A stretch of DNA of 13,345 nt, taken from contig VFKU01000799.1 of assembly GCA_009885415.1 (NCBI GenBank), forward strand, positions 1 to 13,345, given 5' to 3'. This document shows, piece after piece, positions 5,405 to 13,279 of the stretch (within the stretch, counting starts at the first letter, position 1; each line of letters opens with the position of its first letter). The notes below the pieces were generated by a model. It worked only from the letters and a program-made list of their open reading frames with translations. It was not told the origin of the DNA and did no database searches. The position numbers and the translations under genes are program-made. The DNA comes from Rhodothermota bacterium. Lineage in GTDB: Bacteria; Hydrogenedentota; Hydrogenedentia; Hydrogenedentales; GCA-2746185.

Positions 5405-8400
5405 ATGCCTCGCGTGCGGCTGATCAGCGGCGCATCGCGCTCGGATCGTGCCCACCGGATAGACACGCTGCTCCTCGATCGCCTCGACGAATCGCTGCTG
5501 ATCGTCCCCAGCGGAGCCTACGCGCGACGGCGGGCCGCGGCGATCCTGAAACGCAGTGGCCGCGCGGCCCTGCTCGATCCTCCGGTGATCACGTTAGGCG
5601 AACTCGTCGAGCGAATCCTGCGCGGGTCGTCCAAGCCGGTGAATCGGGTCGGGCCGCTCGAACAACGGATGCTGCTCGGGCGGGCGGTGGCACGCGTGCG
5701 CTCGGCGGGCCGGCTCGAAAGCCTCGGCTCCGCGGGAGACTCGGAAGGATTCCTCGATCACCTGCTGAGCGTCATCGGACAGATCAAGCAGGCAGCGATC
5801 GAGCCGAAGTTGTTTCGCCAGCGCGTGCGCGGGCGGCGACATGCGATGGACGATATCGTGGCGGAGGTCTACGCCGCGTACCAAGACGAGCTGAAGAGTT
5901 CGGGTTCCGTGGATCTTCCGGGCATGTATTGGCTGGCGCGGATCGAATGCGAGAAGGGTGCGCGTCCTGCGGGCCTGGGTGGGACGCAGCGCTTGCTGCT
6001 CGACGACTTCGACGACTTCACGCCCTCCGAGTTCGGCGTGATCCAGGCGATCGCGCGCCACGTCGAAGACCTCGGCTTTGGGATGAATGTCAGCGCCGAC
6101 CCCGAACAGCAGAGTCTGTATGCGGTGCCGCTGCGCACGGTACAAAAGATTCGCGCGGCCTTCGACCCGGTCGAGATCGTGGAACCGGGCATGGAACCCG
6201 CGCCGGTCCGCCGGTCGGAATTCATCGCGGCGTCGTTGCTGGTCCGCAAGAATGTGCCCGTGCCGGCCGGGCTGGAGGACGATGTCGAGTTCATCGAGTG
6301 CCACACGATGGCGCACGAGATTGAGACGATCGCGCGGCGGATTAAGCGCCTCGTACGGACAGAGAACGTCGCGCTGCCGCAGATCGCGGTGGTGTGGCGC
6401 AACACCGCAACCGTCGCGGGCGCAATGCGCGAAATTTTCCACGAGTTCGGCATTCCGCTGGAGGGTCTCGAGAGCCGAACGCTCGGCGAGAGCTCTGCGG
6501 CGGGATTTCTCCTGCGTTTTCTCGATGCGGCGCAGACCTGGTCGCCCGCGGGCGTGCTCGATGTGCTGACCTCGCCGTGGTTTTCGGGGCCGGCGGCACC
6601 ACACGCGGGGGCCTTTCCGATTCTTGCGCGGGCAGCGCGGGTGCGGCCCTCGCGCAACGGTTGGCGCGGCGGGTTGGAGCGTTTGCATCGTTATCTCGAC
6701 GACCCGCGGCAACTCGAATTGAAGGGACTGGTGGAGCATGTCCCGGACGCGAAGGCCGCGTGCGAGGCCATGATCGCGGCCTTTGATCGCTTCGCGCACC
6801 TGGCGGGGGACCAGCCCCGATCCGCGAGCGCGGCGGAGCACCTCGACAAGCTGCATGCCGCGATCGCTCAATGCCCACGAGATGCCGCCGTCGCCGCGAT
6901 GCCGGCCGGCGATGAGCATGCGCTCGAAGAGGCCGCGGTCGCCGCGCTGAATGCCACGCTCGGCGAGCTCCAGCGCGGACACGCCGGTGCGGCGGAGAAA
7001 ATATCGCGGGGCGCGTTTGCGCGGCTGTTGCGGCGGGCCTTCGGCATGACGCCTATCCGCGTGGCCGCACCCGAGGGTGCGGTGGTCTGTCTCGGCATGG
7101 AGCCGGCGCGCTACCTGAGCTTCGACTACGTTTTCCTGGCGGGACTGACGGACGCGCTGGTGCCGTCGACGCGAAAGATGAGTGCGATTTACTCGGACGA
7201 CGATCGCAGCGACCTGAGCGCGGCGGGCGTTCCGCTGGACCACGCCGCGGCGCACAACCAGCGCGAGGTACTGCTTTTTCAACGTATGTTTTCGATCGCG
7301 CGGCGGCGCCTGGTCGCCAGTTGGCACCGCCTCTCTCCCGGCGGCGCGGCGGTGCAGCGGAGTCTTTATCTCAACGAAATCGCGGACCGTCTGGGTGCGC
7401 TGCACGAGCGAAAGGCGGAATCCGCGGCCGACGCACTCGTTCCTCCGCCGGAGTTGGCCGGGTGTTCGCGCGACGCGCAGAACATCGCTGTGACGTACAA
7501 CGCGGCGCATTGTTTTCCGAAAATCGCCGCGGCGGCCGCGACCGAAAAACGGCGCTACGGATCGGAAGCCTTTGACACGCACGACGGCGCGATAGGCGAT
7601 GCCGAAAACATGGATATTCTGCGCGAGTCCTTCGGCCCGGTCCATGAGTTCAGCCCCTCGCAACTGGAGACCTACGCGGACTGCCCCTTCCGCTTTTTTC
7701 AGGAGCGCGTGTTGCGGCTTTTCGCCATCGAGCCGCCGGAGCAGGCCTTCGACCATCTCGCGCGCGGGTCGGTGCTGCACGCCGCACTCGAGCGCTTTCA
7801 CCGGCGGTATGCCGGGAAGACCGTTGCCGAGATCGCAGAGGAAGAGGCCACCGCCGCCATGGACGAATGCGCGGGCGAGGCCTTCGATGCGGTGGCGTCG
7901 CGCTTTAGAAATTTGTCGCCGGGCGTGATCGCGGCGGAGCGCGCGCGGACCCTCGCCACCTTGCAGCGCTACTTGCGGATTGAGCGAACGCCGAAACCGA
8001 AGGCGCCCGAGCCTTGGCCGCCGGCGCTCTTCGAGATCGCCTTCGGGCTCGGGGGGGCAGAGGGAGCCGGCCCGCCGTTTGTGCTGGAGACGGAGTCGGG
8101 CGAGGTGCGGCTCACGGGCCGTATCGATCGTGTCGATCGTCGAGGTGGAAAATTCCGGCTGGTGGACTACAAGAGCTCGCCCGTCGCGTTAAAAAAGATA
8201 AAAGAAGGAAGGGTCTTTCAACTCGCGTTGTACGCTTTGGCGGCGGAAGCGATTTTGTTTCCGGGCGAGGAGTGCGAAGACGCCCTCTACCTTCCCGTCG
8301 GCCATGACCGGAACCCGGCGGTCGCGCTCCGCCGAAACGACCCCAAGGCGCCTTGGGAAGACCGCATCGCTCTGGCGAAACGCGCGGTTACGGAGGCGGT

Positions 8401-8521
8401 AAGGGGGATACGCGAGGGACGCTTCCATCCCGCGCACGCGACGACACCCTGCGCGCGCTGCCCGGACCAGAAAGTGTGCCGCTTTGAGCGGGCGCGCATC
8501 AAGCGGAAGCTGAGGCGATGA
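5405..8521 (+). CDS. addB: AddB-type helicase-nuclease subunit (PD-(D/E)XK nuclease with Fe-S cysteines)
   Basis: This encodes 1038 residues, a little shorter than typical AddB. AddB pairs with AddA to unwind and degrade DNA ends for recombinational repair. The C-terminal nuclease is complete: GSVLHAALERF with H792, GRIDRVD with D908, VDYK with D921 and K923, and a downstream glutamine in FQLALYA. Four cysteines fit the AddB iron-sulphur cluster: C760 in ADCPFRFF, then C1016, C1019 and C1025 (C-x2-C-x5-C). The N-terminal helicase-like part is diverged: where a Walker A loop is expected it reads GASRSDRA (from G9), lacking the GKT. A later segment, LSFDYVFLAGLTDALVPS, is typical of the family. 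ATG 5405 has GAGGG at 5392-5396 ahead of it, 15 bases after the helicase stop. The stop overlaps the addA start as ATGA. The AddB call rests on the nuclease, cysteines and the adjacent addA. Confidence 0.92.
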   Translation: MPRVRLISGASRSDRAHRIDTLLLDRLDESLLIVPSGAYARRRAAAILKRSGRAALLDPPVITLGELVERILRGSSKPVNRVGPLEQRMLLGRAVARVRSAGRLESLGSAGDSEGFLDHLLSVIGQIKQAAIEPKLFRQRVRGRRHAMDDIVAEVYAAYQDELKSSGSVDLPGMYWLARIECEKGARPAGLGGTQRLLLDDFDDFTPSEFGVIQAIARHVEDLGFGMNVSADPEQQSLYAVPLRTVQKIRAAFDPVEIVEPGMEPAPVRRSEFIAASLLVRKNVPVPAGLEDDVEFIECHTMAHEIETIARRIKRLVRTENVALPQIAVVWRNTATVAGAMREIFHEFGIPLEGLESRTLGESSAAGFLLRFLDAAQTWSPAGVLDVLTSPWFSGPAAPHAGAFPILARAARVRPSRNGWRGGLERLHRYLDDPRQLELKGLVEHVPDAKAACEAMIAAFDRFAHLAGDQPRSASAAEHLDKLHAAIAQCPRDAAVAAMPAGDEHALEEAAVAALNATLGELQRGHAGAAEKISRGAFARLLRRAFGMTPIRVAAPEGAVVCLGMEPARYLSFDYVFLAGLTDALVPSTRKMSAIYSDDDRSDLSAAGVPLDHAAAHNQREVLLFQRMFSIARRRLVASWHRLSPGGAAVQRSLYLNEIADRLGALHERKAESAADALVPPPELAGCSRDAQNIAVTYNAAHCFPKIAAAAATEKRRYGSEAFDTHDGAIGDAENMDILRESFGPVHEFSPSQLETYADCPFRFFQERVLRLFAIEPPEQAFDHLARGSVLHAALERFHRRYAGKTVAEIAEEEATAAMDECAGEAFDAVASRFRNLSPGVIAAERARTLATLQRYLRIERTPKPKAPEPWPPALFEIAFGLGGAEGAGPPFVLETESGEVRLTGRIDRVDRRGGKFRLVDYKSSPVALKKIKEGRVFQLALYALAAEAILFPGEECEDALYLPVGHDRNPAVALRRNDPKAPWEDRIALAKRAVTEAVRGIREGRFHPAHATTPCARCPDQKVCRFERARIKRKLRR

Positions 8522-11500
8522 AAAAGGACCTCACCCCCCAACAGCGCGACGCGGCGCACGCGGAGAACGGCGACCTGTGCGTGGACGCGGGCGCGGGCTC
8601 GGGCAAGACGACGGTGCTCGTCGAGCGCATCATGCACCTGCTGAACCAGGGCGTGGAGCTGCGCCGCATTGTCGCGATCACGTTCACACGCAAGGCGGCG
8701 GCGGAAATGAAGGAGCGCCTGCGCGAAGCGATCCACCAGCGGCCGGAGAACGACCCGCGCAGCATGGACAAGTGGCGCGCGCTCGAACTCGAGATTGAGA
8801 CCGCGCGCGTGACGACGATCGACGGGTTCTGTGCGTCGCTCCTGCACGAGAACGCGCTGCGCGCAGGGCTTGATCCGGATTTTTCGACGCTGGCCGATGA
8901 GGAGGCGCCGCTGTTGCGCGCGGAGATCGCGGAGACGACGCTCGCGGCGCTGCTCGATCGCGGTGAGGGCGCCGCGCGGCGGCTGGTGGTCGAGCATGGG
9001 CTGGAGCGCGTGACGGCTTTTCTCTCCGGAACGCTGAACCAAACGGCACGCTTTGAAGAGGCTGCGCGGCCCTACGCCGGGTTGGATGCGGAGGGGCTCG
9101 CGGCGCTTTGGCTGACGCAGGCCGAGGACCTTCAGCGATTGCGCTACGAAGAACTCGCCGGCTCGCCAGAGATCGCGCGATTGGCGGCCGCGTTGAGCGA
9201 ATTCGCCGGAGCGTGCTCCGATCCCAAAGACCTGGCCGAAATACTGCGGCGCGAGGTCCTGCGATGTCTGCATTTGATGATGGAGCGGGGCAACGTCGCG
9301 TCGATACGGGCCGGCGTCGAAGGCGCTTGCGGATTGAAACTCACCGGCGGGAGCAAAAAGGCGTGGTCGAGCGAGGACGCCATTAGCACCGTCAAGGCCG
9401 CCGCAAAAGAATTGCGGGACCTGGCAAAGGAGTACCGCGAGCCGAAATACGATCCCGGTATCGAGAAGTCTTCGGCGCAGCTTACGCTGGATGCGATCGA
9501 GGTCTTCGGCGAAGTCGCGGCGGCGTACCGCGAGGCCAAGCGATCGCGCGCGGCGCTGGATTTTTCCGATCTGCTGACCTTGACGGTGAAATTGTTGCAC
9601 GACCAACCGGAGACGCGGGCGCGCATCGCGGGCGGCATCGAGCATTTGCTGATCGACGAGTTTCAAGACACGAACCACGCTCAGCTCGCGCTCGCGAAAC
9701 TGTTGAGCGGAGAAGACGGCGCGGATTTGTTCGTCGTGGGCGACGCGAAGCAATCGGTCTATCGTTTTCGCGGGGCCGACGTGGAAGTCTTCGCCGAGGC
9801 GAAGCAAGGGATCGGCAAGACGCTGCGTCTGGACGAGAACTTCCGATCGGTGCCGCCGCTGATCGCGTTCTTCAACGATTTCTTTCGGGAGAGCGGACTG
9901 CTCGCGCGGGTCGAGACCGAATTTCACCGGCTGACCGCCAAACGCCCCGGCGTGGAGGAGACCTGCATCGAATTTCTGGTTCCGCCGGGGGACGAGACGG
10001 AAGTCGCTGACGAGGACAATGGCGACGAGCTGAACGAGCCGCGCGCGGACGAGGCCGATCTCATCGCGGGCCGTATCGCGGAGCTATGCGGAACGGGCGG
10101 CGTCCAGGTCTACGACAAGTCGCGCGACGAGATGCGGCCGGCACGTTTTGGCGACGTGGCGATTTTGTATCGCGCGTCGACCCACGCCTCCATCTACGAA
10201 GAGGCGCTGCGCCGCCGGGGCATCCGATCGACGGTGATCGCCGGGTCGGGTTTCTATGCGCGCCAAGAAATCTTGGATCTGCACAACCTCTTCAGCGCCG
10301 CGCTCGATCCGTGGAACGAGCCGGCGCTGGCGGCCTTTTTGCGCAGCCCCTTGGCGGGAGTGACGGACGACACGCTGATGCGGATGACGCGCGACTCGAC
10401 ACTGTCCCGTGCATTCTGGAGCGGCACCGACGCGGGCGACCGGGGCGAGAACGAAATTTTGCGGCGTGCGCGGACGCTGATCGAGTTCATCCAGGCGCGA
10501 CGCGAGTGGCCCGTCGCGGCGCTAATGCGCGCGCTGCTCGCGGAGACTGGGTTCGAGGCGGTGTTGCTCTCGCACTATCACGGCGTGCAGAAGGCCGGCA
10601 ACATTCACAAGCTGGCCGACCTCGCGCGGGACTTCGGCGGCGCAGGCCGGGCGGGGCTGCACGCGTTTACGGAACATCTCTCGTCGCTCGCGCGCAACGG
10701 CTTGCAGGCGGGAGACGCGGAACTGCTTGCGGAACAGGGCGGGGCGGTCACCTTGATGACCGTCCACAAAGCGAAGGGACTCGAATTTCCGATTGTCGTG
10801 GTCGCGGACATGGGACGCGCACCCGGCGGCGGAAAGAATTCGGCGATGTGCCTGGTGGATCCGCGACGGGGTTTGGTCGTGGCGACGCACAGCGACCGCG
10901 GCGCGACGGAGTGGCCCGTGCTCGGGGAGCACCTGGGCCGCCACGACAAGGCAGACGACCTGGCGGAGGAAGCGCGCGTGCTGTATGTGGCGATGACGCG
11001 CGCACGCGACCGGCTGCTGCTGGCAGGCGCGGCGAAGCCAAAATCGAGGAGCTGGATGAGCGCGCTGCAGACGGCCTACGGCCTGGACAAGCTCGAGCAC
11101 GGCGCACCTGTGAGCGGCGCGACTTGGGAGGCGCGCATGGTACGTCGCGCGTCGAGCGCGAGCGTGGCGGCGACCCGCGCCGAAGCCGCCGCGATCGCCT
11201 CTGTCGACACCCAGCTCGCCCAGGCCGCGCCGCTGGCGCCACAGGTCGCGCGGGGTCACGTGCTCCCGGTGCGCGCGTTGCTCGATTTGATGTACCCGCC
11301 GGAGGTCCGTACCGCGGGCGCCGCTGCTGCGGAAGGCAGCGCGCTCGATCGCCGGATTCTGGGCACGGCGGCGCACGCCTTGCTCGAGCGTTGGGACTTT
11401 TCGGGCGAGCCGCCACTCACGGAGTTAGCGCGCGAGTTCTTTGCCGCGCCGCGAGAGTGCGAGGCCTGCGTGCTGGAATTGGCCACCATCCTCCAGCGCC

Positions 11501-11889
11501 TGCAAGTCTCTTCTCTCTGGCCGCGGCTGAGTTCTGCGAAAGCGCTTCGCAGAGAGTTGTCTTTTCTTTTCGAGATCGACGGCGTTTATCTCGACGGCGT
11601 GATGGACGTGTGGATGGACGGCAGCACTTTGGTGGACTATAAACTGGGGACAACCCCTCGCGGGCGCCTGGCGCGACACGAGACGCAATTGCAACTGTAT
11701 GCCGCCGCGGTGCGGGCCGCGACCGGCCGCGACCCGGAGGACGCCTATCTCTACTACCTGGGTTCCGGCGAGCTGGTGCGCGTCGCGGTCGACGGCCCGG
11801 CGCTCGACGGCGTAGTCGCGCGGGCCGGGGCCGCGCTACGGCCGCAACGCCCGTCAGCCAGCGGCCCCGTCCGCGACGCCGGGGTTTGA
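8518..11889 (+). CDS. addA: AddA-type UvrD-like helicase with C-terminal nuclease
   Basis: This encodes 1123 residues, near the usual AddA size. All superfamily 1A helicase motifs are present: Q motif at P7-Q8-Q9, Walker A AGAGSGKT (K30, T31), ITFTRKAAAEM, LLIDEFQDT with D380 and E381, VVGDAKQSVYRFRGAD, LDENFRS, LMTVHKAKGLEFPIV and LYVAMTRARDR (822-832). The C-terminal PD-(D/E)XK nuclease is also intact: GTAAHALLERW with H953, GVMDVWMDG with D1030, VDYK with D1040 and K1042, and QLQLYAAAVR. The protein should be the 3'-5' motor and one of the two nucleases of the AddAB complex that resects double-strand breaks before RecA loading. Its ATG overlaps the addB stop by four bases, a layout that favours translation in step for a heterodimer. 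The promoter of ndk begins in its stop region. Confidence 0.95.
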   Translation: MKKDLTPQQRDAAHAENGDLCVDAGAGSGKTTVLVERIMHLLNQGVELRRIVAITFTRKAAAEMKERLREAIHQRPENDPRSMDKWRALELEIETARVTTIDGFCASLLHENALRAGLDPDFSTLADEEAPLLRAEIAETTLAALLDRGEGAARRLVVEHGLERVTAFLSGTLNQTARFEEAARPYAGLDAEGLAALWLTQAEDLQRLRYEELAGSPEIARLAAALSEFAGACSDPKDLAEILRREVLRCLHLMMERGNVASIRAGVEGACGLKLTGGSKKAWSSEDAISTVKAAAKELRDLAKEYREPKYDPGIEKSSAQLTLDAIEVFGEVAAAYREAKRSRAALDFSDLLTLTVKLLHDQPETRARIAGGIEHLLIDEFQDTNHAQLALAKLLSGEDGADLFVVGDAKQSVYRFRGADVEVFAEAKQGIGKTLRLDENFRSVPPLIAFFNDFFRESGLLARVETEFHRLTAKRPGVEETCIEFLVPPGDETEVADEDNGDELNEPRADEADLIAGRIAELCGTGGVQVYDKSRDEMRPARFGDVAILYRASTHASIYEEALRRRGIRSTVIAGSGFYARQEILDLHNLFSAALDPWNEPALAAFLRSPLAGVTDDTLMRMTRDSTLSRAFWSGTDAGDRGENEILRRARTLIEFIQARREWPVAALMRALLAETGFEAVLLSHYHGVQKAGNIHKLADLARDFGGAGRAGLHAFTEHLSSLARNGLQAGDAELLAEQGGAVTLMTVHKAKGLEFPIVVVADMGRAPGGGKNSAMCLVDPRRGLVVATHSDRGATEWPVLGEHLGRHDKADDLAEEARVLYVAMTRARDRLLLAGAAKPKSRSWMSALQTAYGLDKLEHGAPVSGATWEARMVRRASSASVAATRAEAAAIASVDTQLAQAAPLAPQVARGHVLPVRALLDLMYPPEVRTAGAAAAEGSALDRRILGTAAHALLERWDFSGEPPLTELAREFFAAPRECEACVLELATILQRLQVSSLWPRLSSAKALRRELSFLFEIDGVYLDGVMDVWMDGSTLVDYKLGTTPRGRLARHETQLQLYAAAVRAATGRDPEDAYLYYLGSGELVRVAVDGPALDGVVARAGAALRPQRPSASGPVRDAGV

Positions 11890-11914
11890 ACCACTTTTGG
11901 CCCTTTGCTATAGT
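11886..11914 (+). promoter_or_regulatory. Sigma-70-like promoter for ndk
   Basis: TTGAAC at 11886-11891 and TATAGT at 11909-11914 stand exactly 17 bases apart, and TGC at 11906-11908 makes the -10 an extended type. The -35 box overlaps the addA stop codon (TGA 11887-11889). Transcription would start near 11921, giving ndk a leader of about 125 bases. This is the best promoter in the window. A short GC hairpin (CCCCG 11865-11869 with CGGGG 11880-11884, followed by TTT) just upstream may weakly end the addA message. Confidence 0.7.
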
Positions 11915-12045
11915 CCGCCGCGTTTGGGCGCGAGAGTTTTTGGCCTGCGGAATCGCGGACACGAGTCTGTCTGTCTTTATGCGGCGGCGGAGTGTGCATC
12001 TCCCCTGCCCTAGTGGAATCCATGAACACGATCGAGGGTTGAATT

Positions 12046-12495
12046 GTGGCGGAACGGACCTTTGTGATGGTAAAACCGGACGGCGTCGGCCGCCGGCTGA
12101 TTGGCAAGATCATCGGGCGCTATGAGGCCAAGGGCCTCAAGCTCGTGGGGTTGAAGCTGCAAGTGATTAGCCGGGACCTGGCCGGCAAGCACTACGCGGA
12201 ACACGCGGAGAAGCCCTTCTTCCCGGACTTGGTGAAATTCATTACCTCCGGGCCGACGGTGCAGATGGTGTGGGAAGGTAACAACGCGGTCGAGGTCGTT
12301 CGCGCGATGAACGGCGCGACGAACTCGCTGAAGGCCGCGCCGGGCACGATCCGCGGCGATCTTGGGCTGAGCATGCAAAACAACGTGGTGCATGCGTCGG
12401 ACTCGGTGGACACGGCGAAGCACGAAATTTCTCTTTATTTTTCAGACAAGGAAGTGTGCCCCCATCCGATGCCGGATGAACACTGGCTGATCTAG
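12046..12495 (+). CDS. ndk: Nucleoside diphosphate kinase
   Basis: This encodes 149 residues, the normal length of the enzyme. It transfers the terminal phosphate between nucleoside triphosphates and diphosphates through a phospho-histidine and keeps the NTP/dNTP pools balanced in the cytoplasm. The N-terminus TFVMVKPDGV carries the conserved lysine (K10). The active-site histidine is H116 in NVVHASDS; the usual glycine after the histidine is alanine here. AMNGATNSLKAAPGTIRGD is the nucleotide-binding region. The start is GTG at 12046, with GAGGG at 12034-12038 and a 7-base spacer; the next residues AERTFVMVKPDG match the family N-terminus. No terminator follows, so it is probably co-transcribed with the 29-codon gene after it. 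Confidence 0.97.
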   Translation: MAERTFVMVKPDGVGRRLIGKIIGRYEAKGLKLVGLKLQVISRDLAGKHYAEHAEKPFFPDLVKFITSGPTVQMVWEGNNAVEVVRAMNGATNSLKAAPGTIRGDLGLSMQNNVVHASDSVDTAKHEISLYFSDKEVCPHPMPDEHWLI

Positions 12496-12528
12496 GATCG
12501 GGGCGAGTAATTCTGGACGAAGGCAACT

Positions 12529-12534
12529 GGAGGA
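12529..12534 (+). promoter_or_regulatory. Strong ribosome binding site setting the TTG start of the 29-codon gene
   Basis: GGAGGA is a near-perfect Shine-Dalgarno sequence, 7 bases before the TTG at 12542. It is the strongest ribosome binding site in the window and is the main reason to accept a non-ATG start for the short gene behind it. Confidence 0.75.
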
Positions 12535-12541
12535 ACGGGTC

Positions 12542-12631
12542 TTGGCAGGCGGAAGAAAAGTTCGGCGCGCGAAGATAGCCAAACACAAGCGCAAGAAGAA
12601 GCGCCGCGCCAATCGTCACAAGAACAAGTAA
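12542..12631 (+). CDS. Tiny basic ribosomal-type protein (AURKAIP1/COX24, mS38-like)
   Basis: The TTG start gives a 29-residue protein, ending at TAA 12629-12631. Over half of the residues are Lys, Arg or His: it opens MAGGRKVRRAKIAKHKRKKK and closes with RRANRHKNK. The pattern K-I-x-K-H-K-x-K-K-x-R-x-x-R-H-K resembles the AURKAIP1/COX24 domain, found in mitochondrial ribosomal protein mS38 and in short bacterial proteins of 30-40 residues. Such proteins bind rRNA on the small subunit. A GGAGGA site stands 7 bases upstream, and the gene follows ndk by 46 bases. The strong ribosome binding site argues that the frame is real. The name rests on composition and pattern, not on an alignment. Confidence 0.8.
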   Translation: MAGGRKVRRAKIAKHKRKKKRRANRHKNK

Positions 12632-12649
12632 GTAGACTGACGGCTGATT

Positions 12650-12686
12650 ACGCCCTGGCGTGGGCTGAAATTCTGCGCCAGGGCGT
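12650..12686 (+). terminator. Perfect 11-bp hairpin after the 29-codon gene, probable terminator
   Basis: ACGCCCTGGCG at 12650-12660 is the exact reverse complement of CGCCAGGGCGT at 12676-12686. The 15-base loop can close further by wobble pairs and one G-C pair. It lies 18 bases after the stop codon. The bases that follow (GTTCCCC) are not a T run, so it is not a textbook intrinsic terminator. It may end transcription with help, protect the 3' end, or structure the leader of the next gene. Confidence 0.5.
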
Positions 12687-12808
12687 GTTCCCCGCTCGGC
12701 GGCGGGGCGCACCGGTAGCAGGACGGATCGGCCTTGTTCGCGGGGCCGTGACGTGCTCCACCCCCACGGGGCCCGGCGCGAGGCGATACAGATCGAAGGA
12801 CAAGCCGC
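12687..12808 (+). other. GC-rich leader before the DUF1844 gene
   Basis: These 122 bases have no open frame that I trust. They can form a small hairpin (CCCCGC 12690-12695 with GCGGGG 12702-12707) and other GC-rich pairings. I see no convincing promoter or known riboswitch. AAGGA at 12796-12800 is the ribosome binding site for the next gene. Confidence 0.35.
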
Positions 12809-13267
12809 ATGGCGCAGCACGACGACGAGAAGAAAATTTTCATCGACGAGGACTGGAAGTCCAAGGTCGAGCGCGAGCGCGAAGAAGTGCGCCACCACAT
12901 CGAGGAGGCGCCAAAGGCCGGAACTGAGGCCGCGGCGGACGAGGAACTCCAAGAAGCCGAGATGTCGTTGTTTGATTATCTCGTGTCGACGCTGGCGGCG
13001 CAGACGATGATGGCGCTGGGGCTGATGGCCGAGGAAGGCCAGACACAAGTGATGGTCGATCTCGGCGCGGCCAAGCACATGGTGGATTCGCTCATGATGT
13101 TGCGCGAGAAGACCAAGGGCAACCTGACGGCGGACGAAGAGGCGAATTTGTCCGAGGCGATCGGCGAATTGCAGCGGGTCTTTGCGGTGCGCGCGACACA
13201 GGTGCGCGAGGCCTCGCTCAAGCACCCCTCCATTGATCCCAATCCGCCCTTCCTGGGCAAGAAATAG
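12809..13267 (+). CDS. DUF1844 family protein
   Basis: This encodes 152 residues. The first 50 are charged and probably disordered. Residues 51-131 form the DUF1844 domain: SLFDYLVSTLAAQTMMALGL, then DLGAAKHMVDSLMMLREKTKGNLT, whose A-K-x-x-V-D-x-L-x-x-L-x-x-K-T-K-G-N-L core (88-106) is the family signature. The tail is PSIDPNPPFLGKK. The function is unknown; the protein is small, helical and cytosolic. ATG 12809 has AAGGA 8 bases upstream. The stop lies 12 bases before the purA start, so the two genes are probably co-transcribed. Confidence 0.9.
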   Translation: MAQHDDEKKIFIDEDWKSKVEREREEVRHHIEEAPKAGTEAAADEELQEAEMSLFDYLVSTLAAQTMMALGLMAEEGQTQVMVDLGAAKHMVDSLMMLREKTKGNLTADEEANLSEAIGELQRVFAVRATQVREASLKHPSIDPNPPFLGKK

Positions 13268-13279
13268 GCGAGGCGCCCC

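Noticed and set aside
592..9927. Very long open frames on the minus strand (for example 5594-7801, 8287-9927, 1789-3018, 592-1533)
   Set aside because: They lie opposite well-supported genes with complete motifs. Their products are Arg/His-rich with no recognisable domain. GC-rich codon use produces such antisense frames by chance.
11865..11887. Terminator at the end of addA
   Set aside because: The stem is only five base pairs with a ten-base loop and three T, and it sits within the addA stop region and the ndk -35 box. It is too weak to list as a separate terminator.
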